A stretch of DNA of 64,000 bases from an uncultured Flavobacteriales bacterium. Its GTDB lineage: Bacteria > Bacteroidota > Bacteroidia > Flavobacteriales_E > Vicingaceae. The first letter of the stretch is position 1; each line of letters starts with the position of its first letter. Under the pieces are notes generated by a model, which worked only from the letters and a program-made list of their open reading frames with translations, did not search any database and was not told the DNA's origin. Positions 41,573-50,476 of this stretch are shown piece after piece. A program made the position numbers and the translations under genes. Location: contig CAJQOH010000006.1 in the NCBI GenBank assembly GCA_905479915.1, forward strand, positions 1 through 64,000, written 5' to 3'.

Positions 41573-42061
41573 TTATTTATAGGTTTTAAAAACTTCAGAA
41601 TAGGTATCTTTACTTACTGTCTTTCCAGTTTCTATATAGTATTTTAAGCCGAAGAGGTGTTGTTTTAATCCTTTTCCCAATTGTCCTTTCATTAAATAGA
41701 TCATAAAACCTGGAGAGGTTTTGGCATCAGAAATCATCTTAACCTCGGTTTGTCCATTGTCTAGCGTAGTTAATTCATAAACAGCAACCATTTTTGTGAG
41801 CATAGGAAGGTTATGGTCATAGGCCTCAACTTTAAAGCTATTGTTTTCATCTACCGCTGTGATGGTCTCTTCTAAATATAATTTGTCATCAAAAGTTACG
41901 TGCCTTGATGCATTTAGCTCTCCTTTTGTAGAATTGCCAACATATTTTTAGGTTGGCATTGTTGGGTTGTGAATGTGGATGTCTCCATATTGTTGAAACA
42001 ATACTTCCCATGTTTTTTCTTTAGAAGCGTTGATTACTGTTTTAAATTCTGATTTACTCAT
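41573..42061 (-). pseudogene. SRPBCC (START/AHSA1-like) family gene with in-frame stop
   Basis: Reading from the ATG at 42061 gives MSKSEFKTVINASKEKTWEV and 17 more residues, then TAA at 41948-41950 (codon 38). The same frame goes on to the stop at 41573, giving an intact 162-codon gene with one nonsense codon. The N-terminal part has the SRPBCC entry strand (FKTVINASKEKTWEVLFQQYGDIHIHNP), and the C-terminal part (VAVYELTTLDNGQTEVKMIS) has the sheet and the long final helix. Translation could restart at Met 41803, but that product would lack the first strand and two helices. A sequencing error is the other explanation. Confidence 0.85.
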
Positions 42062-42170
42062 TTTAGATACTTTATTACATTTTATACTACAAAAATAACA
42101 GGAGGTATTGACAGATTGTGTCAGGGGGTGTTTTTATTTTGTCAATTAAAGTTACTTCTAAAATCTATCC

Positions 42171-42644
42171 TTAATTGGTTAAACCTTGTAAATAATTTCC
42201 TAAAAGATCTTCTAAATTTTCATGATCTTGAAGGTTGTCATACTGTATATCACAAGAATAAAGGTTTATCCGTTGTTCTTTAGATGGTTTAATGTGGAAT
42301 ATAAATTCTTTATAGGCATCATCTAATAAACCTGAAGGATTGACAATAGTTAAGGTGTTGTTTACGATTTTGGCAGTTTTCACGGATTGTATTTCTGTAA
42401 GAACATGAGCAATTTCTGGTGTAAATATTCCAAATGAAGTTTCATAAAATTCTGCAAAACCACCATTGGTTACTGCTTGATTTAGTTTTACAATTAAATA
42501 CACCATTTTTTCTGGTACCGTTAATTCCTGTACAGTGTTGTACCATTCTTTCCAATTCTCAATATCAAAACTGGCAGCTTCTAATTGATCGTTGGCGGAA
42601 CTGTATAAACGGCTAATTAAAGCTCTATTAGAAATCTTTTCCAT
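42171..42644 (-). CDS. DUF4375 (DMP19-like) protein
   Basis: The 157-residue product has the DUF4375 signature, VYLIVKLNQAVTNGGFAEFYETS, where the 'NGG F..F' block is diagnostic. TPEIAHVLTEIQSVKTAKIVNNTL follows. A C-terminal stretch with charged residues (EFIFHIKPSKEQRINLYSCD) ends the protein. It is cytoplasmic, with unknown function; relatives such as DMP19 act as DNA mimics, but that cannot be inferred here. It is 4 bp downstream of the next gene's stop and should be co-transcribed with it. Confidence 0.82.
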   Translation of the reverse strand: MEKISNRALISRLYSSANDQLEAASFDIENWKEWYNTVQELTVPEKMVYLIVKLNQAVTNGGFAEFYETSFGIFTPEIAHVLTEIQSVKTAKIVNNTLTIVNPSGLLDDAYKEFIFHIKPSKEQRINLYSCDIQYDNLQDHENLEDLLGNYLQGLTN

Positions 42645-42648
42645 GTTA

Positions 42649-42972
42649 TTACTTATTTAATATTTTTTCAGCAATTTTTTTAGCGTCTAGGCAATATTTA
42701 TCATCACCCTCTAATGTCCATATGCCAGTTTTTTCGATGTAATATTTAACTGTTTTTTCTACAACTGCATCATAACCACCATGTACTGTTAATCGTGTTT
42801 CTATCTCTTTAAGATAGTCAACCTTGCTTAATTCACCATCTTTTACCATAGAAAACAGCTTGTTAATACGTTTAGATTCTTCTTTGTGTTTTGGGTCTAT
42901 CGTTTTATAAGCCATTAAAAATAGTGATAGTGCTTTTGCTTCTGGTGTTGGTTTTATTGATTTATTTTTCAT
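42649..42972 (-). CDS. Small cytoplasmic hypothetical protein
   Basis: The 107-residue product is helical and basic at both ends. Visible pieces are KALSLFLMAYKTIDPKHKEE, RLTVHGGYDAVVEKTVKYYI and GDDKYCLDAKKIAEKIL. There is no signal peptide, membrane helix or known motif. It lies 8 bp from the Nudix gene upstream and 4 bp from the DUF4375 gene downstream, so these three form one leftward unit. Confidence 0.7.
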   Translation of the reverse strand: MKNKSIKPTPEAKALSLFLMAYKTIDPKHKEESKRINKLFSMVKDGELSKVDYLKEIETRLTVHGGYDAVVEKTVKYYIEKTGIWTLEGDDKYCLDAKKIAEKILNK

Positions 42973-42980
42973 GGACTATG

Positions 42981-43499
42981 TTATGTTTTAGTTGATGCTA
43001 TAAGTTCTAACAAAAAAGTTTCTCGTTCAATAGACATTCCCTTTTTTTCGTTTGTCGCAATTGTTTTCTTATTGTGCGCAATGGCTTTATGGATGTCTAT
43101 CCAAATGGCTTTCATGCCATTGTTTATTTCGTAGGATTCTAAACTAGGTGTTCCCAGTTCCGTGTTAACGTCACAGGTGTAACAATAAGAGATCATGTGT
43201 TGAATATCATAATCTGGCTTGTACCATGGTCTGAATTCTTCGTAAATACCAAAGGGTTTTATGTTTTGAATGTTTTGAGCTCCAGTTTCTTCACTAAGTT
43301 CGCGTTTCATCCCTTCAATTTTATCTTCACCCAAATCTAACCCTCCGCCAGGAAGACTATAGTCTTCATACCTTTCGGTATACATTAACAAAATAGAATT
43401 GCCTTGGGTGGTAATACTTCGAGTAGCTAACCTTTTGGCTATGGTTTTGTTCTCTAAACTTGTTATTTCTGGATGGTAATGGGTTTTTAAAACTTCCAT
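42981..43499 (-). CDS. Nudix hydrolase
   Basis: The 172-residue product has a complete Nudix box, G-x5-E-x7-RELSEETG, in GGLDLGEDKIEGMKRELSEE followed by TGA, with all metal-binding glutamates in place. The enzyme hydrolyses a nucleoside diphosphate linked to another group; the substrate cannot be read from sequence. Before the box, SILLMYTERYEDYSLPGGGL is the usual entry. After it, PFGIYEEFRPWYKPDYDIQH is a strand pair. It heads a three-gene leftward unit. Confidence 0.92.
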   Translation of the reverse strand: MEVLKTHYHPEITSLENKTIAKRLATRSITTQGNSILLMYTERYEDYSLPGGGLDLGEDKIEGMKRELSEETGAQNIQNIKPFGIYEEFRPWYKPDYDIQHMISYCYTCDVNTELGTPSLESYEINNGMKAIWIDIHKAIAHNKKTIATNEKKGMSIERETFLLELIASTKT

Positions 43500-43529
43500 T
43501 TGCGTTGTTTAATTTTTTGCAAAGATAGT

Positions 43530-44441
43530 CTAAACCAATTCAAATGGCTGACCAGTTAATTTTTCTGAGACCTCCCATAGTTTTTTTGCTACATCCTTAT
43601 CCATTGCATGCGGTTCGGGTTGTATCTTTCCTGGTTTCCCTATCATGTCTCTATAGCCAGTAGGGCCAATATAATCTCCACTTTTAATATCTGTTCCTAA
43701 AGCTGCATAAAGCATAGCTTGTGCAGCTTTTTCTGGAGGGTGTGTTAAGAGCGGGACTAAAGGAGTGGTTACTAGTTGTAACCATTTGGGTAAATTGTAA
43801 AAGAGATTGGTTTTAGAAACTCCCGGATGTGATGATACCGCAATAACTTGACTTTCCGCTTTGCTTAATCTTCGTTGTAACTCATAAGCAAACATTAAGC
43901 AGGCCAATTTACTTTGTCTGTAGGCGTCCATTTTAGCATAACTCTTTTCGGAGTTTAAATTGTTGAAATTTATTTGTCCAGTTTTATGAGCAATACTGCT
44001 TGTGGTGGCTATTCTAGCGTCTTTAGTATTGTTTAATGTGGGCATCAATAAATTGGTCAATAAGAAGTGGCTTAAGTAATTAACTCCCAACTGACTCTCA
44101 AAACCATCTTCGGTTTTTGTAAATGGAGGAATCATAATTCCAGCATTCTCGATTAACAAATCTAGTTGCTTGTATTTGTTGGTAAAGGCTTTAGCAAAAC
44201 TTCTAACGCTTGATAGTTTGCTGAGGTCTAACTCCATAACCTCAATTTGAGCACCAGAAATTGCTGTGGTGATTTCTTGCTTACAGCTTTCGGCTTTTTG
44301 TATGTTTCTACAAGCCATTATCACTTTAACATCACACTTAACTAAACCAATGGTAATTTCTTTACCCAGTCCAGTATTGGCTCCAGTGACTATTGCTATT
44401 TTTCCTTTTTGAGAAGTGATGGTATTGCTATTAAAACTCAT
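43530..44441 (-). CDS. Short-chain dehydrogenase/reductase, retinol dehydrogenase-like
   Basis: The 303-residue product has the SDR nucleotide-binding motif TGANTGLGKEI (about 19-29), NAGIMIPPF, the catalytic Ser in TTSSIAHKTG, and the Tyr-x3-Lys pair in DAYRQSKLACLMFAYEL. The region after, VIAVSSHPGVSKTNLF, is typical of the retinol dehydrogenase-type SDRs. It reduces or oxidises a carbonyl with NAD(P). The substrate is unknown. It starts 10 bp after the RlmA-like gene and ends 30 bp before the Nudix gene. Confidence 0.92.
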   Translation of the reverse strand: MSFNSNTITSQKGKIAIVTGANTGLGKEITIGLVKCDVKVIMACRNIQKAESCKQEITTAISGAQIEVMELDLSKLSSVRSFAKAFTNKYKQLDLLIENAGIMIPPFTKTEDGFESQLGVNYLSHFLLTNLLMPTLNNTKDARIATTSSIAHKTGQINFNNLNSEKSYAKMDAYRQSKLACLMFAYELQRRLSKAESQVIAVSSHPGVSKTNLFYNLPKWLQLVTTPLVPLLTHPPEKAAQAMLYAALGTDIKSGDYIGPTGYRDMIGKPGKIQPEPHAMDKDVAKKLWEVSEKLTGQPFELV

Positions 44442-44451
44442 GGTTGACTAC

Positions 44452-45285
44452 TTATTTGCTTTTAAAAATATCGATATTGAAATCTGCGGTAACTGAAAGT
44501 TCTTTTTTACTGGTGATGTTTTCTAAACGTTCAATGTCTGTGCTCCAGTAGTAGGGAGTCATTTTTAAAAGGAACAATAAATCTTCGGCACTTTTTATAT
44601 CCAATGTAAAAGTTGTTCTTGTGGTAGAATCATGGTTAAATTCTGTTGACATTTTCTCAATAATATTGGTAGTATGTGGCCTGAAATTTTCATAAATCAA
44701 TTCAGCCATTTCGCGCAAGTGGTTGGCTGCAGGGCTTACAATAATAACATATCCACTATTGGATAAAATACGTTTAAACTCTTCTGGTTTAAATGGCGAA
44801 AAAATTGACAGTATTAGATCAGTACTGCTGTCAGCAATAGGGAGGTTGTAAACGGAGCTGACAAAGTAGAAGTTGTTCTTGTACTTTTTTGCAGCATTTT
44901 TAACAGCATATTTAGAAATGTCAGTGCCTAAAATTTTAGTTGTTAAATGAGGTAAATTGTTTAATGCTTTCTCAGAATAATATCCTTCGCCACAACCCGC
45001 ATCAAATGCAGTAATGTTATCAGATTGAAAAGAAAGTTTAGTGTTTACAAGTTGCTTAATGGATTCTATTAATGGATCGTAAAACCCCAATTCTAAAAAA
45101 CTCCTTCTAGCAGCAATCATCATTTCATTGTCACCTGGATCTTTAGACTTTTTTTGATTGACGGGGAGTAAGTTTAAATAGCCTTGTTTGGCAAGGTCAA
45201 AACTATGGTTGTTTTCACATGTATAGGTTCTCTCTTCAGTTGGTTGTAAAGGGTTTTGACAATATGGACAAATGATGCTTGACAT
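44452..45285 (-). CDS. RlmA-like 23S rRNA guanine-N1 methyltransferase
   Basis: The 277-residue product starts with a zinc ribbon (CPYCQNPLQPTEERTYTCEN, Cys-x2-Cys then Cys and His in NNHSFDLAKQGYLNLL), as in RlmA/RrmA, which methylates a guanine in 23S rRNA helix 35. The SAM-binding domain follows: ITAFDAGCGEGYYSEKAL, LGTDISKYAVKNAA, and IADSSTDLILSIFSPF (the motif IV 'FSPF'). The late block SPAANHLREMAELIYE is family-typical. It is cytoplasmic. It is the first gene of a leftward row with the SDR gene. Confidence 0.88.
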   Translation of the reverse strand: MSSIICPYCQNPLQPTEERTYTCENNHSFDLAKQGYLNLLPVNQKKSKDPGDNEMMIAARRSFLELGFYDPLIESIKQLVNTKLSFQSDNITAFDAGCGEGYYSEKALNNLPHLTTKILGTDISKYAVKNAAKKYKNNFYFVSSVYNLPIADSSTDLILSIFSPFKPEEFKRILSNSGYVIIVSPAANHLREMAELIYENFRPHTTNIIEKMSTEFNHDSTTRTTFTLDIKSAEDLLFLLKMTPYYWSTDIERLENITSKKELSVTADFNIDIFKSK

Positions 45286-45321
45286 TAATATGTATTCAGA
45301 AGTGTTGCTGTGTTTAAAGAG

Positions 45322-45780
45322 TTAACATTCTACGTTTAATTGCCTTCCGTTTTCAAAAGCTTTTTTATCCATGGTACTGCCAATTACAATTCCTATTACC
45401 ATTCCTATAGGCATTCCAGTTCCTATAAAACTCATATTGCCAGAGCCACCTCCAAAAGCAACACCCAGAGGTATTCCAAACACAGACATTCCAAGGGCTA
45501 ACCATAAATTACGGTAATGATTTTTTGCGACTAGTTTGAGTTCTTTTTCAAGAACTTTAAGGATCTTTAATTGTGTTTTTCGGATCAATCTCCTTAACTC
45601 TTTTCCAGAAACTGCTGATGAATTGATGGTTTCAGTGCCATCGTTAATGGTATTAACTATTTCTTCTGGAAGTTCTCTAGTGTTTAGTTCGTTAATTAAG
45701 TTTTCATATTTAACAAAAACCTTATTTAATTTGAGGTCAGATTCAATATTCTTGTTTCTGTTTAGTTCCTTTAATTTCAT
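45322..45780 (-). CDS. Hypothetical protein with C-terminal glycine-rich membrane segments
   Basis: The 152-residue product has a charged helical N-terminal half (LNRNKNIESDLKLNKVFVKY, possible coiled coil). Two Gly-rich hydrophobic segments follow near the C-terminus: LWLALGMSVFGIPLGVAFGG, then FIGTGMPIGMVIGIVIGS. The pattern resembles glycine-zipper membrane proteins. It ends in a short polar tail with one Cys. No function is known. It lies 36 bp after the RlmA-like gene's start region and is leftward; the intergenic 45781-45849 holds little. Confidence 0.68.
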   Translation of the reverse strand: MKLKELNRNKNIESDLKLNKVFVKYENLINELNTRELPEEIVNTINDGTETINSSAVSGKELRRLIRKTQLKILKVLEKELKLVAKNHYRNLWLALGMSVFGIPLGVAFGGGSGNMSFIGTGMPIGMVIGIVIGSTMDKKAFENGRQLNVEC

Positions 45781-45849
45781 GGATTCGGTTTTTTCAAATT
45801 TAATAAAATCTACATTTGGCTATCATGTAAAGAAATAAATGCATGGTAT

Positions 45850-45882
45850 AAAAAATCCACTATTAATCAATAGTGGATTTTG
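45850..45882 (-). terminator. Terminator after the EthD-type gene
   Basis: AAATCCACTA and TAGTGGATTT form 10-bp arms around an 8-base loop, with a T-run on the leftward strand, 18 bp past the EthD gene stop. Confidence 0.8.
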
Positions 45883-45899
45883 ATCTTGATTTATATTTT

Positions 45900-46223
45900 T
45901 TATAAGACTACTTCGCTAATTTGAATTACAGGTTCAATATCTGTAAAGTTGGGCAAGTCTCCCATTATCTGTGAAGCATGTGGTCCAAAAGCATTTTGAA
46001 ATTCTTCAATAGAATTGTAGTACATGTTTCCCATAGCAACGTAGGTAGCTTGAGATCCTGGAGTTGCACCTCCTAAACCTTTTTCTATAGTAGCACCTTT
46101 AAGTGCATCACCAATTAATTCTCCAACTAGAGGAAGGTGTGTGTTGCAATAGTAATCCATGTCAAACTTTTTACCTTCAGCGTTTGGGTAGAAAACACTC
46201 ACTTTAATCATCCCTTTATTCAT
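45900..46223 (-). CDS. EthD family protein
   Basis: The 107-residue product is a small ferredoxin-like-fold dimer-type protein of the EthD family: MIKVSVFYPNAEGKKFDMDY, HLPLVGELIGDALKGATIEK, YVAMGNMYYNSIEEFQNAFG and DLPNFTDIEPVIQISEV. EthD is a helper for cytochrome P450 ether degradation in some bacteria, but most relatives are of unknown function, and no P450 is present here. The short, single-gene unit ends at a terminator. Confidence 0.85.
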   Translation of the reverse strand: MNKGMIKVSVFYPNAEGKKFDMDYYCNTHLPLVGELIGDALKGATIEKGLGGATPGSQATYVAMGNMYYNSIEEFQNAFGPHASQIMGDLPNFTDIEPVIQISEVVL

Positions 46224-46268
46224 TGTATATTCTGTTTTAATTCGTTTTTAATAGTGTTCTGAATGTTA

Positions 46269-46856
46269 TTACTCTTTTAAAACCATGTCGATACATATTA
46301 CGGCTGCAAGAATCAGTACTCTTAATGGATCATTTTTTGGTACAACATCTTTTACTTCTAGCATGTAATTGTCTGCACTCGTAAACATTTCTTTGCCTAA
46401 TCCAGCCCACTTTTTACTAACATGAGCATATTCTGTATTGTCTTTTACAAATTTAAAATCCCAGCTTGTCCATTTTCCTTTAAGCTGACAAAGCACATTT
46501 TCTTGGGCATCTAATACGTTAAATTTTCCTCCAATAGAGAAGAATTTTTGTTTGAATTTTCCAACAAGTTGGTCATTTTCATCAAAAACTTCAACAGTAG
46601 AAAGAAAGATAGAAACGCCTCTTTTTACGGTCAGTACTTTTTCTCCGGTAGGTGTTTTGATTTCAACATTAAAAGGAGTCATTCTTTTGTAATCCGTAAA
46701 CCTTAACAGTTTAGTGAAGCCTCCAAGATTTTCTTCTCTACAATTCATGATAATTTCCTGGTTTTCAGGATTGTGTATATCGTAGTTGTTAGCGGCTTTG
46801 AACATGCCAACATGTTCTTTAACAAAAAATAAGTTTCGATTTAATATTGAATTCAT
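46269..46856 (-). CDS. LURP-one/scramblase-like protein
   Basis: The 195-residue product has the LURP-one/phospholipid-scramblase-like beta-barrel with a central helix: RNLFFVKEHVGMFKAANNYD, VSIFLSTVEVFDENDQLVGKFKQKFFSIGGKFNVLDAQENVLCQL, and EYAHVSKKWAGLGKEMFTSADNYML. The C-terminal VLILAAVICIDMVL is a hydrophobic helix typical of this family, which may insert in the membrane or bind lipid. No catalytic residues are known. It is leftward, with its own unit. Confidence 0.82.
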   Translation of the reverse strand: MNSILNRNLFFVKEHVGMFKAANNYDIHNPENQEIIMNCREENLGGFTKLLRFTDYKRMTPFNVEIKTPTGEKVLTVKRGVSIFLSTVEVFDENDQLVGKFKQKFFSIGGKFNVLDAQENVLCQLKGKWTSWDFKFVKDNTEYAHVSKKWAGLGKEMFTSADNYMLEVKDVVPKNDPLRVLILAAVICIDMVLKE

Positions 46857-46944
46857 AAGTATAGATTTATTAAAATAATAGGCTTTTCCAAATATAGTTA
46901 AATAAAGGTTTGTTTTGGTTTTAGATAGGGATGAGTTCTAGCTT

Positions 46945-48255
46945 TTATTTTCTTTTGAATAGCAAACCAATAAGAGTCCCTAAAAGAACGAGAAGAGCAA
47001 GTTTAGGATCGGCACCCAAAATGAAGATTCCAATAACAAGTGCAACAATTCCTAATACAACAGAACCTATAAAACGAGATGGTATGTTTTTCTTTCGTAG
47101 TGCATATATCATAGGTACGGAAAGTGTTAAACGCATGGCAGCACCAACAATGGTAATGTCAATAATATCCGTCCAAAATACTGAAACAACGGTAGCAATA
47201 ACCACTACAATTACCGTGTAATATCGAGTCGTTTTAACTTTTTTCTCTTTTGATACATCTTTTTTAGTTAGGTGGGTTGCTACGGCAAAGATATTGGTAT
47301 CAGCAGAGCTCATTAGTCCAGCAAAAAACAAAACTAACAATAGCGGGTAGTACTGGGTTGAAAGCATGTTTTCCATGGCATAGATAAAGGCATAATCAGC
47401 TTCTAAATCGCTATTGGCATTTAAGGCTACTAACCCAAGATAGAAAAGCAAAGTTGCCACGAGCAAAATTGGAAGTATAGATTGGCTCATACCTCTTCTC
47501 GCAGCTTGTTCGTTTTTTGCAGAATAACAAAGTTGGTAGCGGTCTGCAAGGCCAAATACGGATAATGCACCATACAACAGCAGCCCAATTAGTGCTCCTA
47601 ACTTCATTTTTTCAGGAGGAGTTATTTGTAGAAGAGCATTTATGCTCGTGCCGTTTCCACTGATGTTGGTTGCAATAATCAATAAGAACGCTATGATAAT
47701 TATTGCTTGAAATAAATCTGTGATGATTACCGCTTTAAATCCAGATAAAAGTACATAGACTAGAATTACAGAAGATGTTAAGAGAAGGGCAGGAGTGTAG
47801 GGGAGTATTTCGAAATGAGCTATAATTTTTGCCCCACCTACTAGAGATAATAAAATCCAGAAAAACTGAATAGCGATAGTCGTTCCATTGGTTAGTTTCC
47901 CCGCAACATCACTATCGGTTTGAGCTGATACAAGATCTCCTTGGGTGTAAAAATTTCCTTTTAAAGAGAGTCGGTTAATCTTTGGGGCAGCCCAAAAAGC
48001 AAATAATCCGTAACCAATTATAATTCCTAGCATTAAGGAGCCAACACCAAACGCTCCAAATCGGTAAGCATACCCTGTATATGTAATAAAAGTACTTACT
48101 CCAACTGCTGCTGCAAATTTAGAAGCAAGAATATTTAAGTTGGATCTGTCTCGCCCTGAAATTAAATAATCTTCAGCAGAAGATTTAAGAGAGAAGTAGT
48201 AGGAAACTCCTAATACAAGAAGGATGTATAATCCAATTATCAGATAAAAACTCAT
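46945..48255 (-). CDS. Sodium:solute symporter (SSS family)
   Basis: The 436-residue product is a short SSS-family inner-membrane carrier with 11-13 hydrophobic segments. The family block SSAEDYLISGRDRSNLNILASK at the end of the first helix is typical, as are FITYTGYAYRFGAFGVGSL and LLVLFFAGLMSSADTNIFAV (sodium-site region 'SSADT'). The substrate is not evident; amino acids, sugars or acetate are possible. It lies 35 bp after the prolyl oligopeptidase gene stop and in the same direction, so the two may act in peptide or amino acid use. Confidence 0.88.
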   Translation of the reverse strand: MSFYLIIGLYILLVLGVSYYFSLKSSAEDYLISGRDRSNLNILASKFAAAVGVSTFITYTGYAYRFGAFGVGSLMLGIIIGYGLFAFWAAPKINRLSLKGNFYTQGDLVSAQTDSDVAGKLTNGTTIAIQFFWILLSLVGGAKIIAHFEILPYTPALLLTSSVILVYVLLSGFKAVIITDLFQAIIIIAFLLIIATNISGNGTSINALLQITPPEKMKLGALIGLLLYGALSVFGLADRYQLCYSAKNEQAARRGMSQSILPILLVATLLFYLGLVALNANSDLEADYAFIYAMENMLSTQYYPLLLVLFFAGLMSSADTNIFAVATHLTKKDVSKEKKVKTTRYYTVIVVVIATVVSVFWTDIIDITIVGAAMRLTLSVPMIYALRKKNIPSRFIGSVVLGIVALVIGIFILGADPKLALLVLLGTLIGLLFKRK

Positions 48256-48290
48256 TGCCTCAAGTGTAGTAATTCGGGTGTAAATTTAAT

Positions 48291-50417
48291 TTATTGAATA
48301 GCTACTCCTAAATTAAAGAAGGTGAAAGCCCAAACATCAGCCCATTCGTCAATCAGTTTGTTTTTAGGCTTTCCGGCACCATGCCCAGCTTTTGCTTCAA
48401 TACGAATAAGCATAGGGTTGTTACTTGTATTTTGCTTTTGAAGTTCTGCAGCAAACTTAAATGAGTGTGCAGGTACTACTCTGTCATCATGATCGGCAGT
48501 CATTATCATTGTTGCAGGATAGTCTATTGGTTTAACATTATGTAAAGGAGAATACGTCATTAAATTCTTAAAATCTGCTTCATTATCACTAGAACCATAT
48601 TCTGTAGCCCAAGCCCAACCAATGGTAAATTTGTGGTAACGCAACATGTCTAATACTCCAACACCAGGGAGTGCTACGGCTGCTAAATTTGGCTCTTGCG
48701 TCATAGTAGCGCCAACCAATAAACCTCCATTAGATCGACCATGTATTGCAAGCTTTTCTGTAGAAGTGTATTTGTTGTCTTTTAAGTAATTCCCAGCACC
48801 AATAAAATCATTAAACACGTTTTGTTTATTCATCAACATTCCTGCTTCATGCCATTTTTCTCCATATTCATTTCCACCTCTTAAAGTAACTACAGCATAA
48901 ATACCTCCGTTTTGCATAAACACTGCATTGGTAACACTAAATGAAGGTTTGATGCTAATTTGGAATCCTCCATAACCATAAAGTAATGTAGGGTTGGAAC
49001 CATCCATTTTAATTCCTTTTTTGTGGGTGATGAACATTGGAATTTCTTCACCATCCTTACTTTTAAACCTCACTTGTTTGGTTTCATACTCATCCGCATT
49101 AAAATCAATAGCAGGTTTAAAATAGAGTTCGCTTGTTAAGTTGTCTGTATTAATTTTATAGCTAGATTTTGGAGTGGTAAAAGAAGTAAAAGAGTAGTAA
49201 CCAGTAGATTCTCCTTTGTTTCCACTAACACCACCACTAATTCCTATACCAGGCAATTCTAGGTCTTTCATGTAAGCTCCATCTAATGAATAGATTTCTA
49301 TTTTGCTTTGAACATCTTTAAGGTAGCTGGCAAACATTTTATCCCCAACGGTACTTACATGTTCTAAAACGTAATCTTTTGTAGGGATAAAATCCTTCCA
49401 TCTGTCTTTATTTGGCTCCATCATAGTTGTTTTCACAACTCTTTTGTTTGGGGCTTTATAATCCGTAAAAATTAATAGGTCGTCACCATTGTTGTCCATC
49501 AAATAACTGTTGTTATCAAAGTCATTAATAAAAGTAATGAACTGACTGTCTGATTCTGATAAATCTTTGATATGAAGAGAATTGCCACTTGTTCCTTCAA
49601 CTCCATTAACCGATAGGAAATGTCCATCTTCAGTAACACTTGCATAGTGGTTTCTTAAAGGGTGTTCTTTGTCTTCAAATACAATTTTATCTTCGGTTTG
49701 TTCCGTTCCTATTTTGTGATAGAATACTTTATGAAATTCATTTTTATTGGAAAATTCTTTTCCTTTTTCTGGAGCATCATAACCACTGTAAAAGAACCCG
49801 TCTCTAAACCAAGAAATACCAGAAAACTTCGACCATAATATTTTGTCTTTCAACATTTCTTTAGTTGCTAAGTCCATAACCACTATTTCTTTCCAATCAG
49901 AACCAGATTCAGAAAAAGTATACCCTAAATACTTATGGTCTTTTGATACACTTAAACCACCTATAGAAGTTGTACCATCATCAGACATTGTATTTGGATC
50001 CAATAGAATTTCTTCAGTACCATTTTCACCATTTTTGATGTAGTAAACAGATTGGTTTTGTTTGCCATCATTTTTAGAATAGATGAAGTATTCTCCATGC
50101 TTTTGTGGAGTGCTAACCGTTTCATAATCCCATAGTTTGGTAAGCTGTTTCTTTAGTTTTCCTCTAAATGGAATTTTAGCGATGTAATCGTTGGTCAATA
50201 CATTTTGGGCAGCTACCCATTCACTAGTTTCAGCAGAAGTATCATCTTCTAACCATCTGTAAGGGTCAGAGATTAATGTTCCGAAATAGTCGTCAACAAC
50301 TGTAGAGTCTTGTCTAGAGTTGGGGTAGTTATAGCTTGTTTTTTCCTTTTGAGGAGCTTCTGATGAACAGCTGAATAAAATTGCTGCTGCAGCAATAACG
50401 AATACATTTAGTTTCAT
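48291..50417 (-). CDS. Prolyl oligopeptidase (S9A)
   Basis: This is a 708-residue lipoprotein-type exported enzyme (Cys17 in LFSC). The N-terminal beta-propeller starts PNSRQDSTVVDDYFGTLISDPYRWLEDDTS, the canonical POP entry. The alpha/beta-hydrolase domain holds Ser in AIHGRSNGGLLVG, Asp in TADHDDRVVPAHS and His in IEAKAGHGAGKP. It cuts short peptides after proline in the periplasm. It runs in the same direction as the symporter gene downstream. The length and all catalytic residues are normal. Confidence 0.95.
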   Translation of the reverse strand: MKLNVFVIAAAAILFSCSSEAPQKEKTSYNYPNSRQDSTVVDDYFGTLISDPYRWLEDDTSAETSEWVAAQNVLTNDYIAKIPFRGKLKKQLTKLWDYETVSTPQKHGEYFIYSKNDGKQNQSVYYIKNGENGTEEILLDPNTMSDDGTTSIGGLSVSKDHKYLGYTFSESGSDWKEIVVMDLATKEMLKDKILWSKFSGISWFRDGFFYSGYDAPEKGKEFSNKNEFHKVFYHKIGTEQTEDKIVFEDKEHPLRNHYASVTEDGHFLSVNGVEGTSGNSLHIKDLSESDSQFITFINDFDNNSYLMDNNGDDLLIFTDYKAPNKRVVKTTMMEPNKDRWKDFIPTKDYVLEHVSTVGDKMFASYLKDVQSKIEIYSLDGAYMKDLELPGIGISGGVSGNKGESTGYYSFTSFTTPKSSYKINTDNLTSELYFKPAIDFNADEYETKQVRFKSKDGEEIPMFITHKKGIKMDGSNPTLLYGYGGFQISIKPSFSVTNAVFMQNGGIYAVVTLRGGNEYGEKWHEAGMLMNKQNVFNDFIGAGNYLKDNKYTSTEKLAIHGRSNGGLLVGATMTQEPNLAAVALPGVGVLDMLRYHKFTIGWAWATEYGSSDNEADFKNLMTYSPLHNVKPIDYPATMIMTADHDDRVVPAHSFKFAAELQKQNTSNNPMLIRIEAKAGHGAGKPKNKLIDEWADVWAFTFFNLGVAIQ

Positions 50418-50476
50418 ATTTTTCTTTTAAGAATAGGATCGTAAATGTAATTAAAAAAAGAGCTTAGAGATTATTA

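Noticed and set aside
41803-42061. Reading the TAA in the SRPBCC gene as a recoded codon.
   Set aside because: Recoding in bacteria uses UGA or UAG with special elements nearby. TAA recoding is not known, and no such element is visible.
42113-42160. A TTGACA...TGTCAA symmetry near the start of the broken SRPBCC gene.
   Set aside because: The arms are only six bases long and lie about 35 bp apart, and no other site matches; likely chance in AT-rich DNA.
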